This document shows positions 50,598 through 61,420 of a stretch of DNA of 64,000 nt, one piece after another. The notes beneath the pieces were generated by a model that was not told where the DNA came from, did no database searches, and saw nothing but the letters and a program-made list of their open reading frames with translations. The stretch lies in the NCBI GenBank assembly GCA_904063045.1, contig CAJFCJ010000007.1:62001-126000 (forward strand), written 5' to 3'. Position 1 is the first letter of the stretch, and every line of letters starts with the position of its first letter. The position numbers and the translations under genes were made by a program. This DNA comes from Dimorphilus gyrociliatus. Taxonomy: Eukaryota; Annelida; Polychaeta; Dinophilidae.

Positions 50598-53500
50598 CAT
50601 ATTGTATACTTATAATATTTATTAATCCAGAAAATGCGATTTTTGTAACGCTAATTATGTAATTTTCTTTATACATTATATTTAATTAAACATACATCTT
50701 TTTTATTCAATGTAAAAACTTATAAATATATCCATTGGGAAACAATAGTATTACATTTTGAGGAGATTCTTTCATCAGATTGATTTTTGAAATTTCAGGT
50801 AAAACAGTTGATGTAACGAGTAAGATTAGCTTACTTAATAGAGTATTAAGGCTTTATGAAACTGTATACAAACTTGTTTGTAGTTTGATAATTCTTCTTT
50901 CTTAACTCATTTCTTCAGTCAAACAGTTTTAACATAATTAGTTTTATATTACTTTACTACTTTTATTCTCCTCCCCTCCTTTCACTAGTATTACTTCATT
51001 GACATCAAGTGTATTCATGCGTTCTTTAAGGTTTCATATTAGAATCAATCATTTCACAATGTTTTAGCTTTTAATAGATATTTACCCTAATTACCATTTA
51101 TCTGTATAATAAATGCAAAACAACAAAAATTGAAACATAGATCAACAAGTAAGAATGAGAAAAGATGATGTACACCACATTTTCTGCTACTCTCAAATAA
51201 TAACAAAATAATGATTTGAAATGTTCGTGATAATAAGAATCTGTTTAGTTGGCTCCCATATGTGTCTTTTATCATAATGATTATATGTTGCAAGGGGTAA
51301 TGACCTGCAAAAAGTTACGAATTTTATTCTTATTTACCCAACAGTTAAGTATTTAGCACTTAAAAAGCCTCTTTTCACTTCTTAGGTGTTAATTCAGCAT
51401 CAAGAAAATGTAGTTGCTATTATTGTTCTATTTTGAGAGAAGGGTACAGGGGGTTGAAAATCATATGAGCATTACTGCTATGGCAATTTAGTGTTAGTAG
51501 TGCATTGTAATTTTACTTGGTATTTTAAGTCAAAATAGAAGGTAGCTTGCTAATTATATGATCGTTTACAATGACTCAAAAAGATACCCTCTTTATTTTC
51601 TTTGATTTTTTATATAAAAACAACAAAGTTTAAATATATTCATTACATTTCCCAATGGAAATATTTATTAAATATTAGTTAACGCTAATTTATATATAAC
51701 TAAACTAATTAAACGAGATACTAAAAGCCGTATTAATCAGTGTAACTCGATAAAAAATATAAGTTAGTTAGCTGTCATAACGAAAATAAAGGTACACTAT
51801 CTAATGAATAAAAAGCACAATATTCTTTTTCCCCTTCAAAGTTTCCTAATAAACGATGGCAATTATGTAAAAATATAAAAACAAATATATATATAGCTAA
51901 AAATAGCCACCTATCATGCATTAATGAACAATTTAATAAGACCTACATATTGGTTCAATAGACGTTTTCAAGAATTTCTTTAAGTAAGATCAATCAAAAT
52001 TCTACTGTTTTTCGTTTTTTACTGTTATTAAACTTTATATATATAAAGAGAAAAGACTGAATATTATTTTACAATAGATCTGTAAATTCTATAAAATATT
52101 ATAAACAAAGAAACTAAAAAATTGCTTATCTTTAATAAACCCTTGACATATTATTTCAACTTGACCGAATTTGTAGAAGATTGAACCGTCTGCCTAAAAA
52201 GAATTGGATAAACAAATGAGCCATATATTACAATCTGCATAAGAACGATAAAGGATAAAAATAAATAACAAGAAAAAATCCCAAACTACCGTTTGTTTGG
52301 GTTTTTAATAGAACGTACACTGCTTTTTTTAGGGTGTTAAATACTACTTCAGATATTTGACAGAAAAGCTTTTTTTCGTACGGATATTTATCCATAATTC
52401 AATTTCCAATTGCTGAAATATCAGTAATAGGTTCTTATTGAAAATATGCTTTGGTTAGATGTTTAAGAGCAATTTGAGAATTTATTAAAGCTTCTTATCA
52501 CTATAAGCGATTCCATTAATTTTATATAGTTTATAAAGAAATATAATTAATAGTTTAATAAATAATACGATCGGGCATTGAACGAAATTTGATACTATGC
52601 GATTAAGGGATGAAAAGGAATGAAAACCATTATAGTTTGATATATATTCATATAGAGGGAAAGACGCTGTAATAGAATGTATAAACGTATATAGGTTATA
52701 TATAGTAGATTACATAAATACATTTAAGAGTGTTAAATCTTTATCTCTAAACTATTTAGCAAACTAATAAGCTCATTCTTATAAGCATTGCATATAGTGT
52801 ATACAGTATAATACCTATACTTATTCATTTGTACATGTGCTGCTTCGTCTTGGGGATATGATTATAATTCATATTATAAATAATAAGCTATTTAAAAGAC
52901 AGATTCTTTACTCCCTGCATCTATTTCCCTGATAGTCAACACGTATGGATTATAAAATAATGATCGTATTGTATAAATATATTTTAATAAGCCTGAAAGA
53001 GAAAACTAATATATATCCAATTTATTCTATCATCAAGTTGAGGTCAAGTCTAATAAACAAAGCTGATCAATGGTGAAAAAAGTAAACGTCAAATAAAGCG
53101 AATACAAAAATGAGAAACCTAATAGTAAATAAGCCTATAAGGCTTTTGTACATTCTGGATTTGATTAAAATTCTTCTCCATATTGATAGTTTCATTGCCA
53201 AAGATGAAAAAAGTAACGATAAAATCCTTCTTTCAGCATTTCTATTAGTTTTAAACCCTTCAATGAATAAGCATAGGTACTTTTTCTTCATCTTTTCTGT
53301 TTTTTCTTAATTTCATAATCATTCGACAATCAGGAGTAACATTTGAGAGATAAAATATAAATTCTATTTATTAAAAGATTCTTATGACACTCATCTGCTT
53401 GAAACTGTATCTTGAAAATAACATTTTCCATAGATTTATTATGCGTTTCCCTATTTTCAAACTTAATATTACTGATTATAAAAATATTCCTCTTCTATCT

Positions 53501-56500
53501 ATATCAATAATCTAGAGTTGAAAACATTTTACAGAGAAGAAAGGAAATAGAATAGGGAATAAAATGATAAAAAATAACGAGAATTTGTCGTATGAACCAT
53601 GCAATTGTGGATTTAATGACATTGATACGCTCTCACTTACAGCAAAAATTATTTCCTTTTTTTAAATACTATTGCTCCTAAGCTACTCTAATTGCTTTAC
53701 TGCAATAGGTTCTACAACAAAGTACGTTGTTATAGAACACGAATATTATTGTATTCCTCCCTCAGGTAAAGCAAATAGAATAATCCAAAATACTGTATAT
53801 CATATCTCAAAGAATTCAATTGAAAAATAATATTTCGCCAGATATCAAAAAACATGACAGAAAGAGAGAAAAGAGAGAGAGAGACGAGTGAAAAAGTAAT
53901 TTATCCTTTCAGAGATATGATTATTTTTTTGTAAGAAATCTAATAATTTATTCTTATGTTTTATTCTAATCTATAATGATGATCAATAAAATGTATAAAA
54001 TGTTTAATGACAGTCTTGTATATTGTTTTCCATAGTTCTATTAGTATGTTAGATAGTTAGAAATATGTAAATTAATAGAATAATAGTATGATAAGAAATT
54101 CAAAGAATGATTTGCATTGTTTAATTTTTCATTGGTAGTTTTCCAATGCTAATCTATATGTATATTATATCGATATATTGCATATATATGTATAATTTTA
54201 TAACTTGTTTTTTTACAAACTTACTCTTTATCTCGCAAAGATCCCAATTTCCTTCAATATATTCTTTAAAAGATAATTACCTTTACTAAATGCCTGTATA
54301 ATTAGATTATAAATGATTGTCAATTACGAAAAGATAAAGGAAATATTCGAGTATTTTCACAATGGTATACGAAAGGCTGTCTTTACTTTGGAATTACTTT
54401 ACAAAATTTTGAATGATAACAGATTAATCGTATTATAAATTTAGTATTCCAGTTAGATAAAGAAAAAGCTGTTGATGGAATAAAGTAATTTGTTTTTTTC
54501 TTTCTTGGATACTAAGATTGTAGAACGTACTTTCTGGAATTTCTTATGTATATTTTGTTTTTTTTTCTTTTTTGTTCCATTTTATATTTGTAATACGAAT
54601 GATAAAAATTTTCTTATAACAATTTGCCTATAATTAGAAAAGCTGTCATACTACTTTAACAATTAAGTTTTTCCTTGAATAGTGTAATAATAGAGTTAAA
54701 ACTAATTCTTAAGATACATTACGTATACATATTTTCAATTAGAAAACGCCATCTGTAGGCATGGAATAGAAGTTTTAACGTCTCGCTGGGATAAACAATT
54801 GTTTTTATCATTTCGTTTTATCTTTGAATTGGTTGAATGTCTCTTTGAAAATGTTAGAAATTAATTACATATTGTATTATCGATAAAATCCCCGTTAAGA
54901 AACCATTTTTCAACAACAATCATATCTTTGATTGATAATATTAGTACTAAAGAATAAGGTATTCTTCACAAAAGCACTTCAACGCTGTCAACAAGCCTTG
55001 TGATGTTCCTGACTTTTATGATAATAAAAACAAATGCTGATTTTAAAAGAGATTTTAATCTATTAAGTCATTTACATTGGATTAGGAAATACGAAACGTT
55101 AAAAGGCAAATGAATTTTTATTATAAAGCAAAACTAAAAACAAAAAATAGCTTGGTAATACAAGCATTAAAGAGTTAAAATGTTCAGCTTTGTTTACTGT
55201 CTCTATTGAGATGAGATGCTAAAAGTTAGAATACGACTAAATACCGAACATGATTAGAAAGCTTGTCAAACTATGGATAATGTTTTGATGTTTATTTTTC
55301 AAAGGCAACATTCTTTCTGTTTTATTGTAAAATTATGAAGTAGCATTTCATAAATGAAGTACAATTCTTTAATAAATTCTAGACAAGAATATTATTCCTT
55401 TTAAAATATTTAAATATGGAGATAGAATTGAAGATAGAATGAAAACAAAACCAATAAATCGTATTAAAGTATGCACATACAATTGGCTCTTCCAAGAAAT
55501 TATTTACAATTAAGATGAGTAAGTTTCTCTTGTTATGGCTAAAATGATTGATAAAGTATAAAAGTACTTTCATTCTAGTATTTCTTTACTTACGTTAGCT
55601 TTGAGAAAAATATAATTCAACGATTTTTAAATTTGCGCTTTTCATATCCCTAAATAGAAATACATTAGAAATATTAACATCATATACTTCAATTCAGAAA
55701 TGACTTTTATTCAACTAAAATCTTTTTGTCCTTCGAAAAAAATGGAATTCTTCTTAAAAGAAATAAGAAATGCGTTAAAAGAGATTCTATTGACAATAAT
55801 TTAATATAAAATATAATATAAAAATACATCAGATGATTATTGATATTTAAGGTAAACTTACCATTTTTTTTTTCAGTATTTCTTTACAACTCTGCAAGTT
55901 CTATAAGATAAATTCTAGGCCGATATTTTTATTTTTTATTTTAATTTGATATTTCTTCTTTGGACTAAAAAAATGATATTGGAAAAGCGATATTCACTAT
56001 AACCTATAATTTCCCTATAATTATCTGAAAATTAAAGAAGGACATTTGCCTTTATGTCTCATCTTTCACTAAAATAATACCCCTTTCTAGGATGTCTCTT
56101 TTTTTAGATGTTTATTGTCGTACTTTCATTATTTCAATTTATATCCAAAATTATATCTACATCAATATGTTGCAGTATTCTAAAATTATGTTTAATATAA
56201 CCTAATATAGAACATATTAATAGATAAAACTCAGTATCCTTTAATTAATGTACTCTTATTAGGATATAATTTTCCAAATGATAAAATCAAATAGACAGGT
56301 GGCATCTTCGGTCAAGTATCTTTCACTTTTTGTCATTGCTACTATAAACTTTCAAGAGGTAACAATAAAATATGTTTTATAAATAACAAACTAAGTTTAT
56401 TAAACTTATTATTAGTAAGTTACTAGAATAATTATATGTGAGGAAACTAACTTTGTTTTCTAATATAACCGGATGAGAGGTTTGCTTATCATTGTTAATT

Positions 56501-56746
56501 TTTTTTTCTTTAGTCTACAACAGAGGTACAAGGCTAAAGGCAAAAGTTAATGAACGCTACTAATTAGATCAGAGAAGAATAAAGTATTCTTTTTTCTATG
56601 AAAGAAATATAATAACTTTGGGAAGTTTCACTAAATGAATTCTTCAGAAAGTGTAACAATTTTAATTTAATAGGATACCATATAAAAGGGCAAAATACTT
56701 CATTAAAAAGAAACATTATTAGCTGTCTAGATATTCTTCAGTCGTC
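49752..56746. other. gene-poor region of 7 kb
   Basis: AT-rich DNA with microsatellites ((TA)n at about 50561-50594), CGCCATCTGTAGGC at 54747-54760 and AGGTGGCATCTTCGG at 56298-56312. No open frame here shows splice context or a recognisable motif. The last few hundred bases should hold the promoter or 5' UTR of the GPCR at 56747; a T-rich TTTAG acceptor-like site near 56513 suggests a noncoding 5' exon. Confidence 0.45.
50521..50594. repeat. (TA)n with two palindromic CTGTA/TACAG cores
   Basis: TA runs interrupted by TACAGTATATACTGTATA at about 50527-50544 and then a pure (TA)n tract at 50561-50594. Confidence 0.85.
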
Positions 56747-57801
56747 ATGAACAATTCTACGCTTAATGAAAAAGATAATGTATATCAACATCCCATGCCA
56801 TTAATTTTACGCGCTTTTCTTACGAGTTTAGTAGCCGTTCTATTGGTTGTTTGCAACATTTTTAGTATGAACGTTTTGGCAATGACCAAACAAATTCCAA
56901 AAATTTCCAGAATGTGTCTTATTAACTTGGCATTTGCTGATTGTATGCTGGGTCTTATTTCGTGCGCACCTTCAGTACCGTCATCTGTAACTGGAACTTG
57001 GTTATTTGGAGAAGTGTTTTGTCAAATTTCTGGAATGAACTTATGCGCAAACGCTACAGTATCAATTTGGAGCGTCTTATTAGTATCAATAGATCGCTAT
57101 TTCGCTATTTTACACCCAATGAAGTTAGTAAAATTGTTTTACTGTCTGATAATGTTACATAAGATGTTAATTTTAATAGATACAGAGATATAATTACTGA
57201 AAAACGTTTACGAATTACAATCGGCTTTATGTGGCTGGGAGCTTACGGTTTATTCGTTTTACCAGTTCTCCTTAGTAAGAGATTTATTTATTATATATAC
57301 TCACCAAAGGAAATTGTATGTGGAGATTTTTGGCAATTTGCTTGGTTCGGTATTATGGCTGTCGTATCTGTTCCTGTTCTAACATCAATTGGACTTTTAT
57401 ATTGTACGATTAGCATTGTTCTTCATTTGAGAGCACATAAAAATCAAATAAGCGATGGTTCAAAAGCATCGGATGGAGCTTCTAAAAGAAATATCAAAGC
57501 TATCAAATTGTTAGTCATAACAGCATCAGCCTATTATTTAGCTTGGATGCCATATGCAATTCATTTATTTATTGTCTTAATACCAAAGGATCCTCCTTTC
57601 GTCCACCCTGTGCTCAAATTTTGTCTTTTATGGACTGGAATGTCAAACAGTTTTACAAATGTGTTAATTTACTTGTCAGTTTACGCTGCCTTCAGACATA
57701 ATGGACTAATCCTTATAAATAAAGTAACATGTAAATTATGCCTTGGCAAAATTATTGAAAAAAGCCATCAAAGTACTCTGAATTCAACAGCAACAGGATA
57801 A
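56747..57801 (+). CDS. amine-like rhodopsin-family GPCR, orphan
   Basis: Two exons (56747-57123 and 57180-57801) with a 56-base intron right after the DRY region give 332 residues. Splicing restores IDRYFAILHPMKYRDI, typical of biogenic-amine-like class A receptors. TM2 contains LINLAFADCMLGLI and TM3 begins after FCQISGM. TM6 has AYYLAWMPYAI, with alanine in place of the usual cysteine of CWxP. TM7 reads SNSFTNVLIYLS, so the NPxxY proline is a valine. An N-terminal N-x-S site and a short cysteine-containing tail are present. There is no aspartate of the aminergic type visible in TM3 (CANATVSIWSVLLVS), so a classical amine ligand is doubtful. AATAAA follows at 57913-57918. Confidence 0.82.
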
Positions 57802-59247
57802 ACGAAATTTCATCAATCAATCAAAGACTTCTTGTATAGTTTTATCTTATCCATATGAAATTAGAATCATCTTTATTCAAGTAACATTTTATTTATTTAA
57901 AAAACAACATAAAATAAATCATTTCTTTCTCTCTCTCTCTCTCTCTTACTATTTTTACCTTTGATCTGAGAGGGCTATTTGATAATTGATAACCTAAAAC
58001 TATAGAACAAAACTTGGTTTATTGAGTTTTATTTATCATTTAAAGTATAATCTGATAATGTAAATAAAAATAAGAGAAGAAACTAAAGTATCTCCTACTT
58101 TAAACATTAAATAAACAATATGTTGTTTGGCGTTTGTATTTAATTCATTTCAATCTATTTGTTTTTTGTATTATACCACAAAAATTGTATTATACTGTAT
58201 AACAAATAACTTATCCCTAAAGTAATAAACTACTCATTAACACCGTTTATAAGATATGGAAGAGAAGTTTGTTCAATATATACTTCGTATATAGTTACTG
58301 TACGCATTCATTATTTACTCTCATATGCTAATTAGGGGATGATTTAAATTTTTACAAAGAAACTTCAAACGTAAAAATCATAGTTCTTAACTATAGATAA
58401 AAGCACTTGTTAATATGATATAAAGGTTATTAATGTTAAACGATCATTTCTCAGATTACAAATATATGATTTATATCGATTTATATTATTTAAATAAATA
58501 ATAAACATTTTAAGTAAAAATCAATTTTTTTCTTTTTACATTAAATTATTGATTATAATTCTATAAATCATCTTACGACGTGTAACGACTCATTTAACAA
58601 TGATATATTGATTTGTAACGTAATTAAAACTTTTAGTGTACAAATACAAAAGAAACTTTTTGAATGGCACTACTTTAAATGTTTATTCATTCATTAAGTG
58701 AACAGATAAATATTATGAATTAAATATCAAAATAAATTTATTGAGTCATACGTCTTTAATCAATGAATAGACTAGAAAAAAACATATTACTTAATTAAAT
58801 TGTTTATCGAAGAGTTATCCGTCCAAAAAATAAGTTATAAAAAACACACTATCAGTTGTCCATAATCAGTTTAAAGATATGACTTCTTTTTTAAAATATA
58901 TGATGTAGAACTTGTTTCTTTTTTAAAGTGTAGACAGAATTGTTACGGTTTTTTTTTGTTGAATATTCCACATTTTATTTAAATATTTCCCAGTTTTATA
59001 CCATTTTCAATCTTTCGTTTAAGTAATAAATGTTATGAACAGTACTTGGACGCGCCTTATGCCTCTTTTGTCTATTGTGTAATTTATCTTGTATTTGATA
59101 TCATTGTTTGATAAGATTATTTAAAATAGTATAACATACTTTTCTAAAAAATGATAGTATATTATTAATTCACTGTGTCTGGTTGTTGATTAAGTGTATA
59201 ATTACCATTAGCAGACAAACTCTTGTCTACGATGTCATTGGATTTTT

Positions 59248-59285
<38 letters not shown>

Positions 59286-59418
59286 GATATCGTTTTAATT
59301 ATATATCCAAAGTATACTGTAGTATTCAGATTAAGCATTCATCAAGTTTCCTGAATAGGTCTATTAGCAAATTAAAGCACAAATACATGAAAAGCAATAG
59401 CCTTCATTTTTAGTTTCG

Positions 59419-59454
<36 letters not shown>

Positions 59455-59773
59455 ATTTTTTTAACGTTTTCGTCTCGCTTTTATCAGCTTTTATTTTTGT
59501 ATTGACATTCTACAATATCGTCATGACCTTCCTTTTCGTAATGTCAAATAAATGTCTTTCAATTTAGACTCGTACGAGACGTAACTTGAATTTCTTTTGA
59601 TTTCTTTAAGATTATCATATTGTTTGCTATTTTTTTGATATTCTATTTGAATTAAATCGTAGTCTTACACCAGTTTCGAGTGGAATAAGAATAATCCATA
59701 AAAATATCAAATTTCTGTCAAAGTTTATTTCAGGATTAAAAGATATTCAATTAGAAAAAGTATTGTAGTTTTA
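57802..59773. other. intergenic between convergent genes
   Basis: 3' UTR of the GPCR (AATAAA at 57913-57918) and about 1.8 kb of AT-rich sequence. It contains a (TA)n tract at about 59250-59282 and a (CT)n tract at about 59418-59452. No gene is seen. Confidence 0.45.
59250..59282. repeat. (TA)n microsatellite
   Basis: About 33 bases of uninterrupted TA; a (CT)n tract follows at 59418-59452. Confidence 0.9.
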
Positions 59774-60481
59774 TTAAGTTTTATTATCGAAAGTGGGTAG
59801 TCTCAAATATCGGCAATCCTTTAAAGTCCTAAAGGCTTCATTTAAATAGCAATGTCCAATGTTGTCATTATTCTCCTCTTCTTCTGATTCTTCGACTAGT
59901 GTGGAGAGGAAAGCTCTAGTAACACTTTGCCTTTTAATGACATTCATTGCTACTGTTTTAAAGAGTTTTCCATCTTTATTTCTATCGTATTCTATACTAT
60001 TAGATCTGCTAGTGTTTTGAAAATTCAAACTTTCTGTTAGAAGAGAGCTTCTCAGAAATTTGTCAATATCCAATAATCTTCTTGTATCTTCTTCTGTATA
60101 ATCTAAATGTTTCGAGTTTGTCATACTCATAGTTCGACGAATTTCCCGTACATTTCTTTTTGGCACTGGAAAACTACTACTTACTAAACTGACCTTCCTA
60201 CTGTTTGGTATTTCCGGAAGAAAACTATGAACAACTCGCGAGAACTTATCATTAAGTAACTGATGTGAAACCGTCGGAGCCCAAGCTGGTAAAAGATTAT
60301 GACCATATTTGCCAACAAATACTTCATGGCTTCTCCTAAAAGCTGATAGTCTCTCTTTGCTTTCCATTTCCAAGCTTTGCCTATATTTCTCTAATTCTCT
60401 CTCTTCATGATGTAATAGCATTGATGTTGTCTTCCGCCGTTTTTTAGTCGTTTTTTCCATAGAAACCATTCTGTTATTCAT
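59774..60481 (-). CDS. uncharacterised basic intronless protein
   Basis: A single exon of 235 residues starts at the first ATG (60481). The N-terminus is strongly basic (KTTKKRRKTTS), followed by a charged helix (HEERELEKYRQSLEMESKER). The middle is serine/arginine-rich and includes a W-containing patch (HNLLPAWAPTVSHQLLNDKF). The C-terminal third contains an acidic run (ESEEEEN) and ends with HCYLNEAFRTLKDCRYLRLP. There is no signal peptide or membrane segment. I recognise no family. The length, the balanced amino-acid use and the absence of low-complexity AT-driven residues (few runs of N, I or F) argue that it is coding. Confidence 0.6.
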   Translation of the reverse strand: MNNRMVSMEKTTKKRRKTTSMLLHHEERELEKYRQSLEMESKERLSAFRRSHEVFVGKYGHNLLPAWAPTVSHQLLNDKFSRVVHSFLPEIPNSRKVSLVSSSFPVPKRNVREIRRTMSMTNSKHLDYTEEDTRRLLDIDKFLRSSLLTESLNFQNTSRSNSIEYDRNKDGKLFKTVAMNVIKRQSVTRAFLSTLVEESEEEENNDNIGHCYLNEAFRTLKDCRYLRLPTFDNKT

Positions 60482-61039
60482 TACTGTATATTCTACTATG
60501 CGTAAATTTAAATTTCAAAGACTGGCAAGAGGAGGAAATTAAGTAACTAAGCAACAAGCCGTTTGGAGCATAGCCTAATTGGATTTAAAAATTGATTTTC
60601 CAGTTCAATCGGAAGTGTTTGAACAAGCATTAGATGCTATTCGATTAATCATGTTAGTTTTTAGCTCTAAATTATTAGATTCTTTTAGCATTAAATAATT
60701 CATCCAAGCAGCAGTTTTCATTTACTTTAAAATTGTGAACCTTTTCACGTTTCAAAAGAAAAACTATTTATCAAAATATATTTTAGTTTATTAAGATTCG
60801 ATTTAAACAGAAATGTAATCATTATATCTGAAAAAGATATACACATTTCTTATTATTACTATTCAAAGAGAGAATATTAAAAATCATTAAATCAATATAT
60901 TTTTCAAGTTGTATGTAGGGATGAAAACGTAAAAGTGCGAATAGAAGCCAAAAAGATTAATAAATATAATAGCGATGATTCCCAAATTCAGATATAGTAA
61001 TTCAAAAATCCATTCTAAGTACGCCCCCTATTGTCTGTC
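60482..61039. other. short spacer between two minus-strand ORFs
   Basis: 558 bases of AT-rich sequence. It presumably contains the promoter of the basic protein and the 3' end of the upstream ORF. Nothing else is recognised. Confidence 0.4.
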
Positions 61040-61420
61040 TTAAAACAAGTGCTTGCGGACTTGGACTAGATTTTGTATAGACAAATTTACATATTGAAAT
61101 GCATGTTTAAACTCTGGATCATTTGGATTAACACATGCGAAGTAAAAGAAATATGTTAGAGCATGTATAGAAAAGCTTATGGTTTGTTGCTTACAAAGTA
61201 AGGCATTATTAATTATAAATTTCAAACAGGTGGCAGCACAATTATTTTCAAGAATTTCGCCGAAATTAACTGTCAAAAATATTCTAAAAGTTTCAATTTC
61301 CCTACTGAAAGCTATAAAATATTGACCTATACAATACATGAACGATAGAAAAGTTACAATCGATAAAGTAAACGATGCAAAGTGTTTTTTACAACCTTGA
61401 AAAAATTTTATGATAAACAC
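61040..61420 (-). CDS. uncharacterised hydrophobic ORF or terminal exon
   Basis: 126 codons from an ATG at 61420. A hydrophobic stretch (FTLSIVTFLSFMYCIGQYFI) could be a transmembrane helix. Several cysteines follow, as does a more polar C-terminus (CVNPNDPEFKHAFQYVN). Codon use in the second half (CGC, AAG, CAC, GTC) looks less AT-driven than the surroundings, which supports coding. It may be an intronless gene or the last exon of a gene whose upstream exons I could not place. No family is recognised. Confidence 0.42.
   Translation of the reverse strand: MFIIKFFQGCKKHFASFTLSIVTFLSFMYCIGQYFIAFSREIETFRIFLTVNFGEILENNCAATCLKFIINNALLCKQQTISFSIHALTYFFYFACVNPNDPEFKHAFQYVNLSIQNLVQVRKHLF

Noticed and set aside
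50395-50676. ORFs of alternating Tyr-Ile on both strands
   Set aside because: These are translations of (TA)n microsatellites; the same applies near 37022-37131 and 59183-59300.
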